In this document: positions 38,701 through 60,412 of the stretch, piece after piece
Layout: each line of letters begins with the position of its first letter
Position numbering within the stretch: the stretch's first letter is position 1
Assembly: GCA_037447605.1 (NCBI GenBank)
Contig: CM074804.1
Location: forward strand, 1,710,730 to 1,774,729
Source: Zygnema circumcarinatum
Lineage: Eukaryota > Streptophyta > Zygnematophyceae > Zygnematales > Zygnemataceae
Length of the DNA: 64,000 bases
Reading direction: 5' to 3'
Program-made: the position numbers and the translations under genes
Notes under the pieces: generated by a model
Told to the model about the DNA's origin: nothing
What the model saw: only the letters and a program-made list of their open reading frames with translations
Databases searched by the model: none

Positions 38701-39862
38701 GGTTTCTCTGCTCTTTGAGACCCCCCAAAACAATTTAAGAGTTTTTAAAGATGGCAAAGAAATCTTTGGAGTACACCACGAACGCACTGGAGAAGAAGAT
38801 AAAGAGAAAACAAATAACAAATTAGTCCCCCAAAAATTAACCGGCGACGAAAAATCGAAAATTCTGCAGCAAGCGCTGACCGAAAATGACAGAGAAAGCA
38901 AAATCCGGTTAAGCGGATTGGAGGTGGAGCTCGAAAACTTTTTTAATTGCCCGGGTGGGCAGCCCGAAAAACCCGGGCAGCGAGTGAAACTTTTGCACAG
39001 CCTTGTGACGGAGGCTCTCCTTCAAACGCAAGTTTTGGAGCGCCTTTTGGCGGCCCACAAATTGGATTCGGAAGATATTGAGGGCACTATTTCCGTGTAT
39101 GAGAAATTTTTAAAGTTTTGGGGCGAGAGAGAGAGTATGACAGAGGGAGAGAGAGAGCAGTTTGAGGAGCATCGGAAGGAGGTGCAGAAATTTTTAGTCG
39201 CCGCGACGGCTAAGGACTGTGGGTTGATGGTCACCTTTCGGTTAAAGGAAGGAGAGGGAGGAGGAGGAGGAGGAGGAGGGGCAAAATTTCGAACGATAAA
39301 ATGTGCTGAAACGGGCGAAGAGTTCGAGTTTAAGGTGAGAATCTGTGGGCCTTTTGAGACTTGAAAAACTCCCTTCGAAGGCTAAAATGATGTCAAACAT
39401 TTGAAGGAGGTCAATGAGTTGTCAAGGCCTTCATTGATGGAAGGTTTCCGAAGTGCTATTATCTCTCTGACCCCTTCTCCTCTGCGCCGCCCCCTCCTCC
39501 CCCCCCGACTCTGTCTCTCGCCCTCCCTCCCTCCCCCGTTTTTCTCCCTCCCACTCCCTCTCTCCCTCCCCTCTCCTCCCTCCCTGCCTCCCTCCCTCTC
39601 CCTCCCTGCCTCCCTCCCTCTCCCTCCCCCTCTCTCCCGCTGTCCCTCTCTCTCTACCTTTCCCCCCCCTCTCTCCCACTGCCCCCTCTCCCTCTCCCTC
39701 CCCCTCCCCCTCCCTCTCTCCCTCTCTCCCTCTCGTTCGGGACAGGTTTCATTTGTGGACCTCGACATGAAGGCGTTCCAGAAGATTCCGAAGTACTTCA
39801 AACTGGACCAAAAGATTGTGGAGTACTACAACCGGCACGAGAACTCGAAACGAGTATCGTAG
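35800..39862 (+). CDS. IPK1: Inositol-pentakisphosphate 2-kinase
   Basis: IPK1 phosphorylates InsP5 at the 2-position to make phytate (InsP6). Seven exons (35800-35904, 36344-36658, 37081-37252, 38121-38164, 38332-38442, 38633-39334, 39746-39862) give 522 codons with stop. Diagnostic segments are FEYRGEGAANMVFSYRG (nucleotide-binding N-lobe), SPEEQEVWKDWPE, FTKRVMKPLLGDEFVDPG and ALVADHALL. The family signature CVEIKPKCGFLPSSVA and RFELHQHLKL follow, then YNPLDFFSGQPDRVLSAV, TPQNNLRVF, FLVAATAKDCGLMVTF and SFVDLDMKAFQKIPKYFKLD. The third exon is very GC-rich with a Gly-rich insertion, and its proposed donor is GC (37253-37254), supported by phase. The 38121 exon has only 44 nt. The start is the first Met before the conserved N-lobe. 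Confidence 0.93.
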
Positions 39863-42494
39863 CGCACCGCCGAAAGGCTGAGCGGGGCCCTCCGAGAGGT
39901 ACCGATTCTCAATAGCGTGTTCCATATCTGACGGTGCCACGAGGCCCTCCCTCCCTTCCTCCCTCCCTCGTCTCTTTCTCTCTGTACAGGACGGACTGCA
40001 GGGAAAATGCAATTCCTTTTCTGCAAAATATTGTTTTTTTTTTTTTGGCGTCCAATCGATTTCTTTTTTCCTTTACACTGGGTTCTGGAATTTCTAAAAA
40101 CCCAAAAGAAAAGGCCTTGAAGAACTTTGAAAACCCTAAAAACCCTCCCTGTGCGGGGCCCTGAGTCTGAACCCTGAACCCTAAACCAAGCAACCCTAAA
40201 AACCCGCCGAGCCCAAACTGCAACCTTAAATCGGAAATGTCCGCGGGGAGGCGGCACGCAGCAGGCGTTCCATGAACTAGTTCCGTAGATCTCGGAAAGT
40301 ACGAGGGTATTTTTTTTTTATTTTTATTTTTTTTTTGGGTAAAGAATGGTAAAAAGGAAAAAAAATGAGAAAGCGTTCTGTCGTTTTGCGGGCAACGTCA
40401 TCAAGAGCTTTTTGTAGTCCGCGTAATTTCCTCGCAGCTTCCCGACCGTCCAAACGATTCGCGCTGAAACAAGAGCCAATGGGATCCCACCGTCCGCCGA
40501 AAGCGTTCTGTCGTTTTGCGGGCAACGTCATCAAGAGCTTTTTGTAGTCCGCGTAATTTCCTCGCAGCTTCCCGACCGTCCAAACGATTCGCGCTGAAAC
40601 AAGAGCCAATGGGATCCCACCGTCCGCCTCACCTAAACTGCGGAATGGAACCCCAACATCTGTTTTTATCCACAAGCCGACCAATTGGGCTGTGCCACGT
40701 CCCCTCATATTTACTGCAAACTGAGCGCATGGAACCGTCTCTGCGATCGCTCGTCAACGCGACGCCTCCTGCCGACCTGTTTAGCGTGACATGTCGTGAC
40801 GCGACACCAACTGTCGTGAACACGTGGCACGTTCGTACATTTTTGTACGGTATACTGACAGGAGTTATCCGACGTGCCAAGATCTTGATCTTGTCGGAAT
40901 TCAGACGACCCAGATCAGAAATTAGTATGGCTGTCGGGAGAATCCTTCAAACGCAAATCGGAAGTTTTTCGGTCAGATTTGTAGCTACAAACTTGCAAAA
41001 ACCTGAACAAAAGATTTTTCCTACGAAGTGCGAAAGTTTTTTAAAACGGATATTCATCATTTTATCCCGAGTACCGTACTTGTTGTACGAATATAATGCC
41101 CATTTTGTTCTAATCTGCCCTAACCCGCACGCGCAGCCACCCGAGAAGGTTAGCGATTGGCCTGTGGGAATCAGCGGAGGGGAAAACAAATGACATTTCT
41201 GGCGCCGGGCAGTGAAACCAAACGCTTACAATTATGGCCCTGACGAAGCAAAACGGGCGGAGGGAGGGAGATGGTTTTGGAGCGCGCGGGCCATGGCGGC
41301 CGCAGGGAGAGGGAGCAATGGCGGATGGAGGGAGGACCCTAGCGGCTGAAGGCATCCCCTCTCTCTCTCTCCCTCTCTCTCTCCCTACCTCTCTCTCTCC
41401 CCCCTTCTCTTTCTCTCTCTCCCCCCTCTCTCTCTCCCCCCCTCTCTCTCCCTCACTCTCCCTCCCCCTCTCTCCCCCTCTCTCTCTCCCCCTCTCTCTC
41501 CCTCCTCTCCCTCCCCCCTCTCTCCCGCCTCTCTCTCCCTCTCTCTCTCCCTCCCTCTCTCTCTCCCCCTCTCTCTTTCTCTCTCTCTCTCCCTCCCTTT
41601 CTCTCTCTCCCCCTCTCTCCCCCTCTCTCCCTCTCTCTCTCCCTCCCTCGCTTTCTCTCTCTCCCTCTCTCTCTCCCTCTCCCCTCTCTCTCTCCAACCC
41701 TCTCTTTCTCCCTTTCTCTCTCCCTCTCTCTCTCTCCCCCCCTCTCCCCCTCTCTCTCTCTCTCCCTCTCACTCTCTCGCTCTCTCTCTCTCTTCGCATC
41801 TCGATCGTTTCTTCTCGATTTCTTTCTGTCTCCTCTTCTCACACCTCGCTTTGATTTGTCTCTCTCTCTCTATCTCTCTCGTGCTTCCCTCTGCCTCTCA
41901 TTCTCTCTCCCTCCCACAGCACCTCGCCCTCGCCCTCTCTCGTTTTCTGCCCTCTCGCTTCCTCATTTCCTCTCTCACTCTGCATCTTTCTGTGTTCAGA
42001 TCCCTTTCCCTCCCTCAGTATTTCGCTATTTCTCTTGTTTTCTCTCCCACCTCTATCGCCCTGTTTGTCTGCTCACGCTCTAGTGCAGCCAATATCAGCC
42101 TCTAGTCTGCTTACTTTAAGCAATCGCATGTGCAAACATCTGTTTCTCTCTCTTCTTGTCTCTCCTCTCCTCTCCGTTTCCCCCTCCCCTCTCTCTCTTC
42201 TTTCCCCTTCTTCTTTCGTCTCCTGCTAGATCATTTCTTTAAAAATGGTATTTTTTTGCATCTCCCTGTTTTTTAATCACATCTCTTGAACTAGGGCGAA
42301 GCGCGGCTTTACGATCTTAGAGCCCTAACGAAGGGCCTCCTTGGACTGTGCAGCTCAGCCGCCAACCCTGCACTTCTCTGAGTCCGAATAATTTACGCGT
42401 TTGTTTTGGAGAGGCGGCGCAATCCCGTGTTGTTCAATTTTATCGACATTTGTTTGGTGCAATTTCTTTTGAAGTTTTTGGATTTCACCGAGCC
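39863..42494. other. Intergenic region between IPK1 and ABCC
   Basis: No gene is supported. It contains CCCTAAA/AACCCTAAA-like words around 40130-40200, a 130-bp tandem duplication (40371-40628), CACGTGGC at about 40819, GTACGG/GTACCGTAC palindromes near 40830-40860 and 41070-41090, and a pyrimidine-only block of roughly 500 bp (41360-41880). The latter is either promoter DNA or a 5' UTR intron of ABCC. Open frames here are CT-repeat translations. Confidence 0.55.
40371..40628. repeat. Two-copy 130-bp direct tandem duplication
   Basis: AAGCGTTCTGTCGTTTTGCG starts at 40371 and again at 40501. The copies appear identical through the shared end at GATCCCACCGTCCGCC. Each unit contains an AGCCAATGGG (CCAAT-like) word. 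Confidence 0.93.
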
Positions 42495-43554
42495 ATGGGG
42501 GGGAGACAGTCAGCAAGAAAGGGGGAGGGAGGGGAGTATGTGGCGCTCAGCGATGGGGGAGAGAAGGGGGAGGAAGTGCCACGTGGCAGCTTCTGGTCGA
42601 AACTCACTGGCCGAGGGCAGGCGCCCATGGTATGTGGAAGCCTCTAATTGGTCGGACTCGGAGGGCGGGCTTACTCAGGTGGTTGTAGAGGTGGGGGAGA
42701 GATGGCAGAGAGGGAGGGGCAGGGTGAAAGGGAGACAGAGTGAGAGAGAGGGTGGATGGAGGGAGTAAGGGGCGGAGGGAGGGAGGCACGGACGGAGGGA
42801 GAAGGGAGGGGGAAGGGGGGGAGGGAGGGAGGAGCGTGGAAGTGAGGTTCGAAGGGGGGGAAAGGCTGAGGGAGGAACGGAGTGAGGGAGGGGGAGCGGG
42901 AGGGAGGGGCGGATTGAGCAGGAGAGCAGCGGAGGAATAGGGCGGAATGGTAGGGCCGGGATGGGGAAAGGGGGAGGAGGAAGGAGGGAAGGATGGAGGG
43001 AGGGAGAGAGTATAGGAGGCGTGGAGGATTTCAAGATTTCCTGAAACCTTGACTCTACAGCCTGTGACGACTCTCAAAGTTGACTTTGTGATGCAGGTTC
43101 GTCCGGACCGGGTTTGGGTGCCTGAGGAGGAGGCCAATATCTTATCAAAGCTGACTTTCTGGTGGGTTGGGAGCTTGATTGCTCTCGGAAATGAGAAAAC
43201 GCTTTCCATGGACGACCTGTGGGATGTGGCGTCACGTGACACCACTTTGAGCATTTCGGAACGTATCGACGCCGCATGGAACGCCGAACTCGCTAAGCCT
43301 AAGTGAGGAGCTCAGCTCTATCCTAACCTCAGCCGATGGGGAAGTTTTGTCAGTTCGTATGGTCTTCCTCATTTCCCAAAAAAATTAAGGAGATTAACTT
43401 GCAATGCGAGCATTCTCTATACCTTCTTCTCCCCCTTCCCAGCTCCCTTTCCTCTCCCTCTCCCTCATCCACCCTTCTTCCACTCTTCTTTCCCCAATGT
43501 TCTCTTTTCCTCTCCCTCGCTGCTCGCTTCCCCATTTTCTCCTCGCCCGCTTTC
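41692..43554. repeat. First copy of a 1863-bp duplicated block (likely assembly artefact)
   Basis: This block is repeated with no difference that I can find at 43565-45427, offset 1873 bp. It ends exactly at the N run, and the second copy begins exactly after it. It includes ABCC exon 1 (42495-42629) and exon 2 (43061-43302). Confidence 0.93.
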
Positions 43555-43564
43555 NNNNNNNNNN
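43555..43564. other. Ten-base N gap
   Basis: Ten consecutive N bases mark a scaffold join. The sequence before the gap ends ...CGCCCGCTTTC, which in the second copy (ending 45427) continues uninterrupted. This indicates that the two contigs overlap and should have been merged. Confidence 0.98.
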
Positions 43565-44367
43565 CTCCAACCCTCTCTTTCTCCCTTTCTCTCTCCCTCT
43601 CTCTCTCTCCCCCCCTCTCCCCCTCTCTCTCTCTCTCCCTCTCACTCTCTCGCTCTCTCTCTCTCTTCGCATCTCGATCGTTTCTTCTCGATTTCTTTCT
43701 GTCTCCTCTTCTCACACCTCGCTTTGATTTGTCTCTCTCTCTCTATCTCTCTCGTGCTTCCCTCTGCCTCTCATTCTCTCTCCCTCCCACAGCACCTCGC
43801 CCTCGCCCTCTCTCGTTTTCTGCCCTCTCGCTTCCTCATTTCCTCTCTCACTCTGCATCTTTCTGTGTTCAGATCCCTTTCCCTCCCTCAGTATTTCGCT
43901 ATTTCTCTTGTTTTCTCTCCCACCTCTATCGCCCTGTTTGTCTGCTCACGCTCTAGTGCAGCCAATATCAGCCTCTAGTCTGCTTACTTTAAGCAATCGC
44001 ATGTGCAAACATCTGTTTCTCTCTCTTCTTGTCTCTCCTCTCCTCTCCGTTTCCCCCTCCCCTCTCTCTCTTCTTTCCCCTTCTTCTTTCGTCTCCTGCT
44101 AGATCATTTCTTTAAAAATGGTATTTTTTTGCATCTCCCTGTTTTTTAATCACATCTCTTGAACTAGGGCGAAGCGCGGCTTTACGATCTTAGAGCCCTA
44201 ACGAAGGGCCTCCTTGGACTGTGCAGCTCAGCCGCCAACCCTGCACTTCTCTGAGTCCGAATAATTTACGCGTTTGTTTTGGAGAGGCGGCGCAATCCCG
44301 TGTTGTTCAATTTTATCGACATTTGTTTGGTGCAATTTCTTTTGAAGTTTTTGGATTTCACCGAGCC

Positions 44368-54973
<10,606 letters not shown>

Positions 54974-55315
54974 GCTAGGTTAGGGCTGGCGTCAGCAGGG
55001 GCAGATGGTGGGGGGGAAGATGACATCAGCGTGGTTTGAGGAAAGATTTTATTTTTGGATATGCGTGTTTTTAATGTGCGCTTATTTTGTTCTCGTGTTT
55101 TGTGTTGGACTTGCTGTGATGCGTTACTGGTTCTATGAATAGGATAGAGACGCTGTTGTACAGGCAAACTTTCATTGAACTCGCGATGGCGAGGCCATCA
55201 AATTTACATGGATAAAGGCAAAATGTGGAACCACGAAGGACTGGTCACAAAGGACCGAAACACAATAAAACGAAGCTAGGAGCGGAAAACTACGCCTAGG
55301 CACAACAACGCAGCC
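54974..55315. other. ABCC 3' flank
   Basis: No gene is seen. The T-rich stretch after the stop codon probably includes the ABCC 3' UTR. The boundary with the transposon-derived fragment is not sharp. Confidence 0.5.
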
Positions 55316-55807
55316 CTAGAAGCAGCCGCGAAGGTCACCGATGTGAGGCACGTCGCGAGGAGGGAGCGGCGGAAGTCCACCAACACGGTCACCAACAACT
55401 GCAGCACGCCGAAGTAGCGTAGAAGCGAGGCAACGCTGAAGGGCGACGGAAATACGTTGTCGATAAAAGGTAGCCAAGATCGCCGGAGGAGGGCTTCCGG
55501 GGCCGTGCATCTCGAAAGAGCGATGGGCGCACTGGCGAAGGAAGGTATCCAAACGGGTGTCGAGGCAGCCAAAAATCTCAATAGCCATAGGAACAAACTC
55601 GTCGGCTGCATCACGGTGAGCATATGCACGCTCCTTGCGAAGGGCCGCATCGCGAGCAGCCACGCCTTCATGATGTGCTGCACGTGACAATAAATCGCGA
55701 CGGGTTGGATCGGCCAACACAATATCCCCAAAAATACGCCGGGCACCATCCATAAGAGCCAAATCAGGGCGAACTCCGCGCTGTTGTAGTTTGCGTGATT
55801 TTCTCAC
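55316..55807 (-). pseudogene. Transposon-derived ORF fragment
   Basis: The 163-codon frame carries RPDLALMDGARRIFGDIVLA and DPTRRDLLSRAAHHEGVAAR, followed by a Lys/Tyr pair and FVPMAIEIFGCLDTRLD. The spacing RPD...D-I-V...K...Y resembles the PD-(D/E)XK-like C-terminal segment that follows reverse transcriptase in multicopy green-alga and plant retroelements. No reverse transcriptase or other partner domain lies upstream, so it looks 5'-truncated at about 55810. The amino-acid composition is Arg/Ala-rich, unlike the neighbouring genes. I am fairly sure that it is repeat-derived but not of the exact class. Confidence 0.5.
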
Positions 55808-56151
55808 ATAGAACGTGACTGCTGTGCGATTTTACGATACATCTTGCTTCGCCGATACGATACGAATATAATACCTGCCATGGGCGACGGCATCTTTCCG
55901 CACATGTCGTACGGCACGACGCTGTATGGCCGTTCCATGTCTTAGCTACAGTGTTCAGTCTACCAAATTTGTACACATGGCGATCCCCGATTGGCTGATG
56001 GTTGTCCCGCGGTCCGTACGAGCGCCTCCAACCCTCCCTCTCGCCCTCGTTCGCGCCCTCTCCGCGGCGGCTTCAAACCCTAACTTTGCTGCTCCTGCTC
56101 CTCCTGCTGCTGCTGTTGCTCCTCCCCTGCTCGCGCCAGGTAGCAGCGACC
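55808..56151. promoter_or_regulatory. TCTP upstream region
   Basis: It contains CCGATACGATACGAATATA near 55850, TCGTACGGCACG near 55905 and GTCCGTACGAGCG near 56012. A Pro/Leu-type CT(G) stretch (CTGCTCCTGCTCCTCCTGCTG) precedes the ATG. The last 100 bp is the likely TCTP 5' UTR, possibly a terminal-pyrimidine type leader, but I cannot place the start site. Confidence 0.45.
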
Positions 56152-58384
56152 ATGCTCGTCTACCAGGACATCGTCTCAGGTGCGCCTGATCATGCCGTTT
56201 TCCTGATGCAGTGCTTGTATTCGGTTTTTATGTTCAACTGTTTTTTGGTTTGTGATCGTCATTTAACATGCGTGGATAAGAGAAAGATGAAGTTTGGATA
56301 GCATTGATCTGACGATGACTTTTTTGGCGTAAGCTTTGTTTTTCTCTTCCTGCAACAATAAGCAGTTTTTTTGCTGTCTTTGGAATGTTTGTTTGGGTGA
56401 AGAAGATCCTCTTGCTGCGTATTTTTTGACTAGATGTTTTTGCTTTCTTTAGTTTTTGTTTTTTGTCGCGGTTTTCTAATGTGCATTTCATAAGTCGTCA
56501 GCTGGTTATCATGTGCATCACTCGAAGGCTCTGCTTTCAGAACTTCGGCTATATGTGTCAAGTATTTTAAAAACGATCTTTAAGATTATTCCCATGTGTA
56601 CTGAATATATCTCGATATTGATATCCCTCCCTTTCACGTCGGGCAGCTGTTCTACGTTAGGAGGTTCATCGTATTTACTTATGTTCGTCTATACGTTTTC
56701 CCTTCTGTCTCTATCTCAGTCTCTCTCTGCTTTCTTCTTTCCTCTCCTCCGTCTATCCTTTTTTTCTCTCTCTTCTTTCCTCTCTTTCGCTCGTTCCCTT
56801 TTATCTCTTTCTCGTATTATTGAAGCTGCATTATGTCTCAAAACTCAAAGTTGAAGGTGCTGAGTATTTGCGTTTTTTGGGCGCAGGGGATGAGTTGCTG
56901 TCTGATTCATTTGAGGTAGAGGAGTGTCACAACGGCATTTTTTATAAGGTCAAGGGAAAGGTGATCAACTGTTAACTCTTTTTCACGATTGTCTTTAACT
57001 CTATCGAATATTGACTTTTTTTGACGAACCTTTCAGACAACAGTAGATAGCTAGGAAGATTTTAGGGTTTTTTTTAAATTCCAACCATCTTTTTCATATC
57101 CTCTTGTTTTCTTTCCTGGTTTTCCTCCTTTCCTCGCTTGTTCTCTCAACCAACCTTGTCGCCCTCACGCTTTTCCTCCGTCCTATCCTTTCCCGCTCTC
57201 ACTCACTCGCTCCTCTGCCTTCTCAATTCGCGCTGCTCTTTTTCTCTCCTTACCTTCCCCGTTGCTCTCTCTCACTTTCTCCGTCCCTCCATATCTGTCT
57301 CTCCAGTGGGTTGTTCAAGGTCCTATCGACGTGGACATTGGAGCAAATGCATCGGCCGAAGGAGGAGAGGATGAAAGCGTGGATGACCAAGCAGTGAAGG
57401 TTGTGGATGTAATTGATACATTCAGGCTACAGGTAACGCCGGCTGCTTCACATTGTACTGAATCACACGTTATTTCCCCAGCAAACGAAATGAGAGTGAC
57501 GCACGGCTATAGGGAGTGTATTTTTGTCATCAGAAGTCCTTGTATGAATACAGAGTCTGACATCTCTACTATCTCTCTGGCGCTCGCTCTCTCCCACTCT
57601 CGCTCTCGCTGTCTCTTTAACTTTTCATACTTTTTATCATATTTTCTGTCTTTTATTTTGCAACTCCCTCCCTCTCCCTTGTTTCCTCATAATGGGCACT
57701 GAAATTTTGCCGGTATTGACGTATGGGGTGTTTACTCTTAAGTATTACGAACGAATACTCACTTACAGTTCTATGGGTATTTCACCCACCTGTCACCCTC
57801 TTTTTTTTACGGCTTCCCTGTTGTACTTATTCGTTTTTCTTTTTTTTTTCGAATGATGTGCACCTGCAGGAGCAACCATCCTTCGATAAGAAGGGCTTCT
57901 TGTCATACATTAAAACGTACATTCAGACATTGAGCGCAAAGTTGCCTGATGATCGTCGGGAAGCATTTAAAACGGATGTGCAGCCGGCTGTGAAGTTTTT
58001 GCTTGCTAAGCTCAAAGACCTTCAATTGTAAGCTTTTCCTGGGAACACGGAGGAATATGCTGTGTAATGTCTCTGAATGTTGGGTCATTACAGGTATTAT
58101 AAGTCACAGAATCGGTATAATCTTTGTATTGTAATTGGTAAATTGTTTTCTCTTTCTTGTTTGATATAATGTATACTGTTATTTCCTTAATGTTGTTTCG
58201 TTCTTGTTGTCCTATATTCGATCAATTCTTAAATTCATTTTCTTGTTGTTCTAATGGTGTTTGCAGCTTTCTTGGGGAGAGCATGAACCTGGAAGGGGCA
58301 ATGGTGTTCGCTTACTATGACGACGGCGCGTCGGAGCCAACCTTTTTATATTTCAAGGATGGGCTGAAGGAGGTTAAGTGTTAG
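56152..58384 (+). CDS. TCTP: Translationally controlled tumour protein homologue
   Basis: TCTP is a conserved cytosolic growth-related protein. Five exons (56152-56179, 56887-56960, 57307-57432, 57870-58027, 58267-58384) give 168 codons with stop, the standard length. Matches are [20 protein letters not shown] at the N-terminus, an acidic loop ([16 protein letters not shown]), [31 protein letters not shown] and [20 protein letters not shown]; the C-terminus is [13 protein letters not shown]. All junction phases agree. The first exon has 28 coding nt and starts at the conserved Met. Nothing is unusual apart from CT-rich introns. Confidence 0.98.
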
Positions 58385-58461
58385 GACAACACAATTGAGC
58401 TTTTTGGCTGTTTCTATTCGGTGCTTCATCCATATACCTCCTGATACCATGAATCATCCGT

Positions 58462-58842
58462 ATGCATTCCCTGGAGTTTCTAGTCTATTTGATGTCTGTC
58501 CAGTTGGGGGGCTTTGGGAGGCTTCGAAGTGGGGTTTGGTCTATCTGCCTCTCTGTCTGTGTCTTTCTGTTTGTCCGTGTGTCCCTTTGTCTGACTTCAT
58601 CCTCTTCGCCTTTTGAGGATTTGGATCCTGATGAGCTTGTACTTTGGTTAGTTAACTTCCATGTTTTGTTCCGTGGATACTTTGAAAGATCGGAGCGCAC
58701 ACTAGGTCAAGTGGTTAGACACCGAGTAGCTGTGAATGGGCTGTCGGAGGATGAATTGAGACTTTTGCGCAAGGGCTTTGAGGCACTTGCCGCTGGCAAG
58801 GCGATGCAATACTTCTCTCTTCTGACGATACCCTGTTACTAA
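58462..58842 (+). CDS. Uncharacterised ORF downstream of TCTP
   Basis: The frame is open for 126 codons. The second half is not low complexity (DPDELVLWLVNFHVLFRGYF, GLSEDELRLLRKGFEALAAG). I do not recognise a family. It starts within 80 bp of the TCTP stop, so it may be TCTP 3' UTR, a separate small gene whose real start is an exon at about 58618 (AG before GATTTGGATCC), or a decayed domain. Confidence 0.25.
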   Translation: MHSLEFLVYLMSVQLGGFGRLRSGVWSICLSVCVFLFVRVSLCLTSSSSPFEDLDPDELVLWLVNFHVLFRGYFERSERTLGQVVRHRVAVNGLSEDELRLLRKGFEALAAGKAMQYFSLLTIPCY

Positions 58843-58879
58843 CTAGGGTTGGCAGGTGAAGTTCTTTGTCAATGATAGC

Positions 58880-59170
58880 GTAGGAGAGATGAAGGTTGTA
58901 GGAGAGGAAGGGAGCGGTTAGCACGGAGAGGGTAGGAGGGCGGAGGAAGGCAGTAGAAATGAGAAGGGAGCGTTAGCAAGGAGAGGGTAGGAGGAGGATA
59001 GTACTACGAGGGAGAAGGGAGCGGTTGAAAGGGAGATGGTAGGGAGGGAGGTAGTACGAGAGGGAAGGGAGCAGTAAGCAGGGAGAGGGTGGCAGGAGAA
59101 GCTAAAGGGAGAAGGGAGCGGTTTGGAGGGAGAGGGTAGGACGAAGGAGAAAGGTAGGAGGGAGAGAAGG
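58880..59170. repeat. Degenerate purine-rich minisatellite
   Basis: Repeated variants of GGGAGCGGTTAGCANGGAGA and GGGTAGGAGG recur every 60 to 65 bp, about five times. The copies differ by substitutions and small indels. Confidence 0.7.
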
Positions 59171-60412
59171 CAACGATTTTGAATGAGTAGTTTTAATAGA
59201 GTACTAGAATTTGCTCATGATTCTCTTTGTAAGCAATGAGCAGTTTAAGGCTTGTACGACGAGGAGTGTGAAACTTTGGGTTCTGATGTGAACTGGAGGG
59301 TTCTTAGAATTTTTATCTTAAGCAGTAGACGACAGGGGAAGCAGATGTGATGCCTGGGGCGGACTTCTGTACATCAGAAACCATACATTTGTTAGCGCCA
59401 TGCTGTATGCAGCACGCATGGCAGCCCATGCATGCCATGCGCATGCTAAATCGAAACGGTTACCATCACATGGACCACGTCTGTCATTGTTCCACATGTC
59501 AACATACCCTCCTGGAGTCGCAGCCATGGATGGCGGCATGGCTCATGGGGGACTCGGCAGCTCTTTCCCGTGGCCATTTGCACACGCGGGCAGGTGTGGG
59601 ATGGCGCCGACTGCCATTAGGCGGCGGCAGGCGGCCGACAGACTGCCGCCGCGCTGCTCGCAGACGCGGCCCCAGAGGAGGGCCCTCGCGGCCATTGAAA
59701 CGCGCATATGGCCGCTCGCGGCGCGGCAGACGCAGGGACTGGGTCCAGGGCGGGGGTAAGAACGACTGGCAGATCGCCACGTATACAGAAATGTACACTT
59801 GTCAGCTTTCAATTGGCCGTGGGTGTACGGCAGGACAAAAAAGGCCCAAGCCCTTTTGGGCTGTCACCTCGCCGTCGCGCATTGTCGACCGTCCGATGCG
59901 CATCGGATGGCGTCCTCGGCCGTACGAGGGAGGCCAGTCATTTCGCTCTTTTTTAGGCCGCGGTGTGAAGGAATCGCAGCCGTCGATCGTTCCATCGGAC
60001 GGTTAGAATCGGCCGCGAGATATCTGGGAATACAGTACCAACAAATCCACAAGAATTCGTAATGTACATGCTTGTACGAAATTATTCGTACGGCGTTTTG
60101 TACGAATTTGTGCGAACAACTACATACCGTACCGTACGGTCGAATAGGATGTTTTGAGCTTCTGGAAAGAACGAAGGTGAAGCAGGCGCAGAGAGAGCTT
60201 CAGACGGTGCAAGCTCTCTTTAGCAATTGATTGCTGTTGACTTGTGAGTTTTAGCTAATCTTTCAGATTTCCGCAGGCGAATTTGGAGGCTGAAGCGGTG
60301 GAGACCGAGGGACGCAGCGGCTACAGCAGGGTTCAAGGCTTCTGGCTTTATTTGGGAGGGGGAAGTTAGGGTTGAGGGGCTTGTTGGGAGCGGGAGGGAG
60401 GGAGAGGAAGAG
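59171..60412. promoter_or_regulatory. mTERF upstream region
   Basis: It includes GC-rich inverted segments (CGGCGGCAGGCGGCC / TGCCGCCGC near 59620-59650), GGCCGTACGAGG near 59924, and a dense run of GTACG/CGTACGG words at 60060-60150 (TTGTACGAAATTATTCGTAC; CCGTACCGTACGG). The frame of the downstream gene stays open back to an AG at about 60277. Confidence 0.45.

Noticed and set aside
40130-40200. Telomere-like CCCTAAA/AACCCTAAA words
   Set aside because: There are only a few imperfect units between two normal genes; too short and irregular for an interstitial telomere array.
41110-41854. Arg/Glu-rich and Ser/Leu/Pro-rich frames over 200 codons upstream of ABCC
   Set aside because: They derive entirely from the CT microsatellite block.
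42495-43302. A separate upstream ABCC paralogue or truncated gene
   Set aside because: It is identical in exons and introns to 44368-45175 and ends at the N gap, so it is better explained as an assembly overlap.
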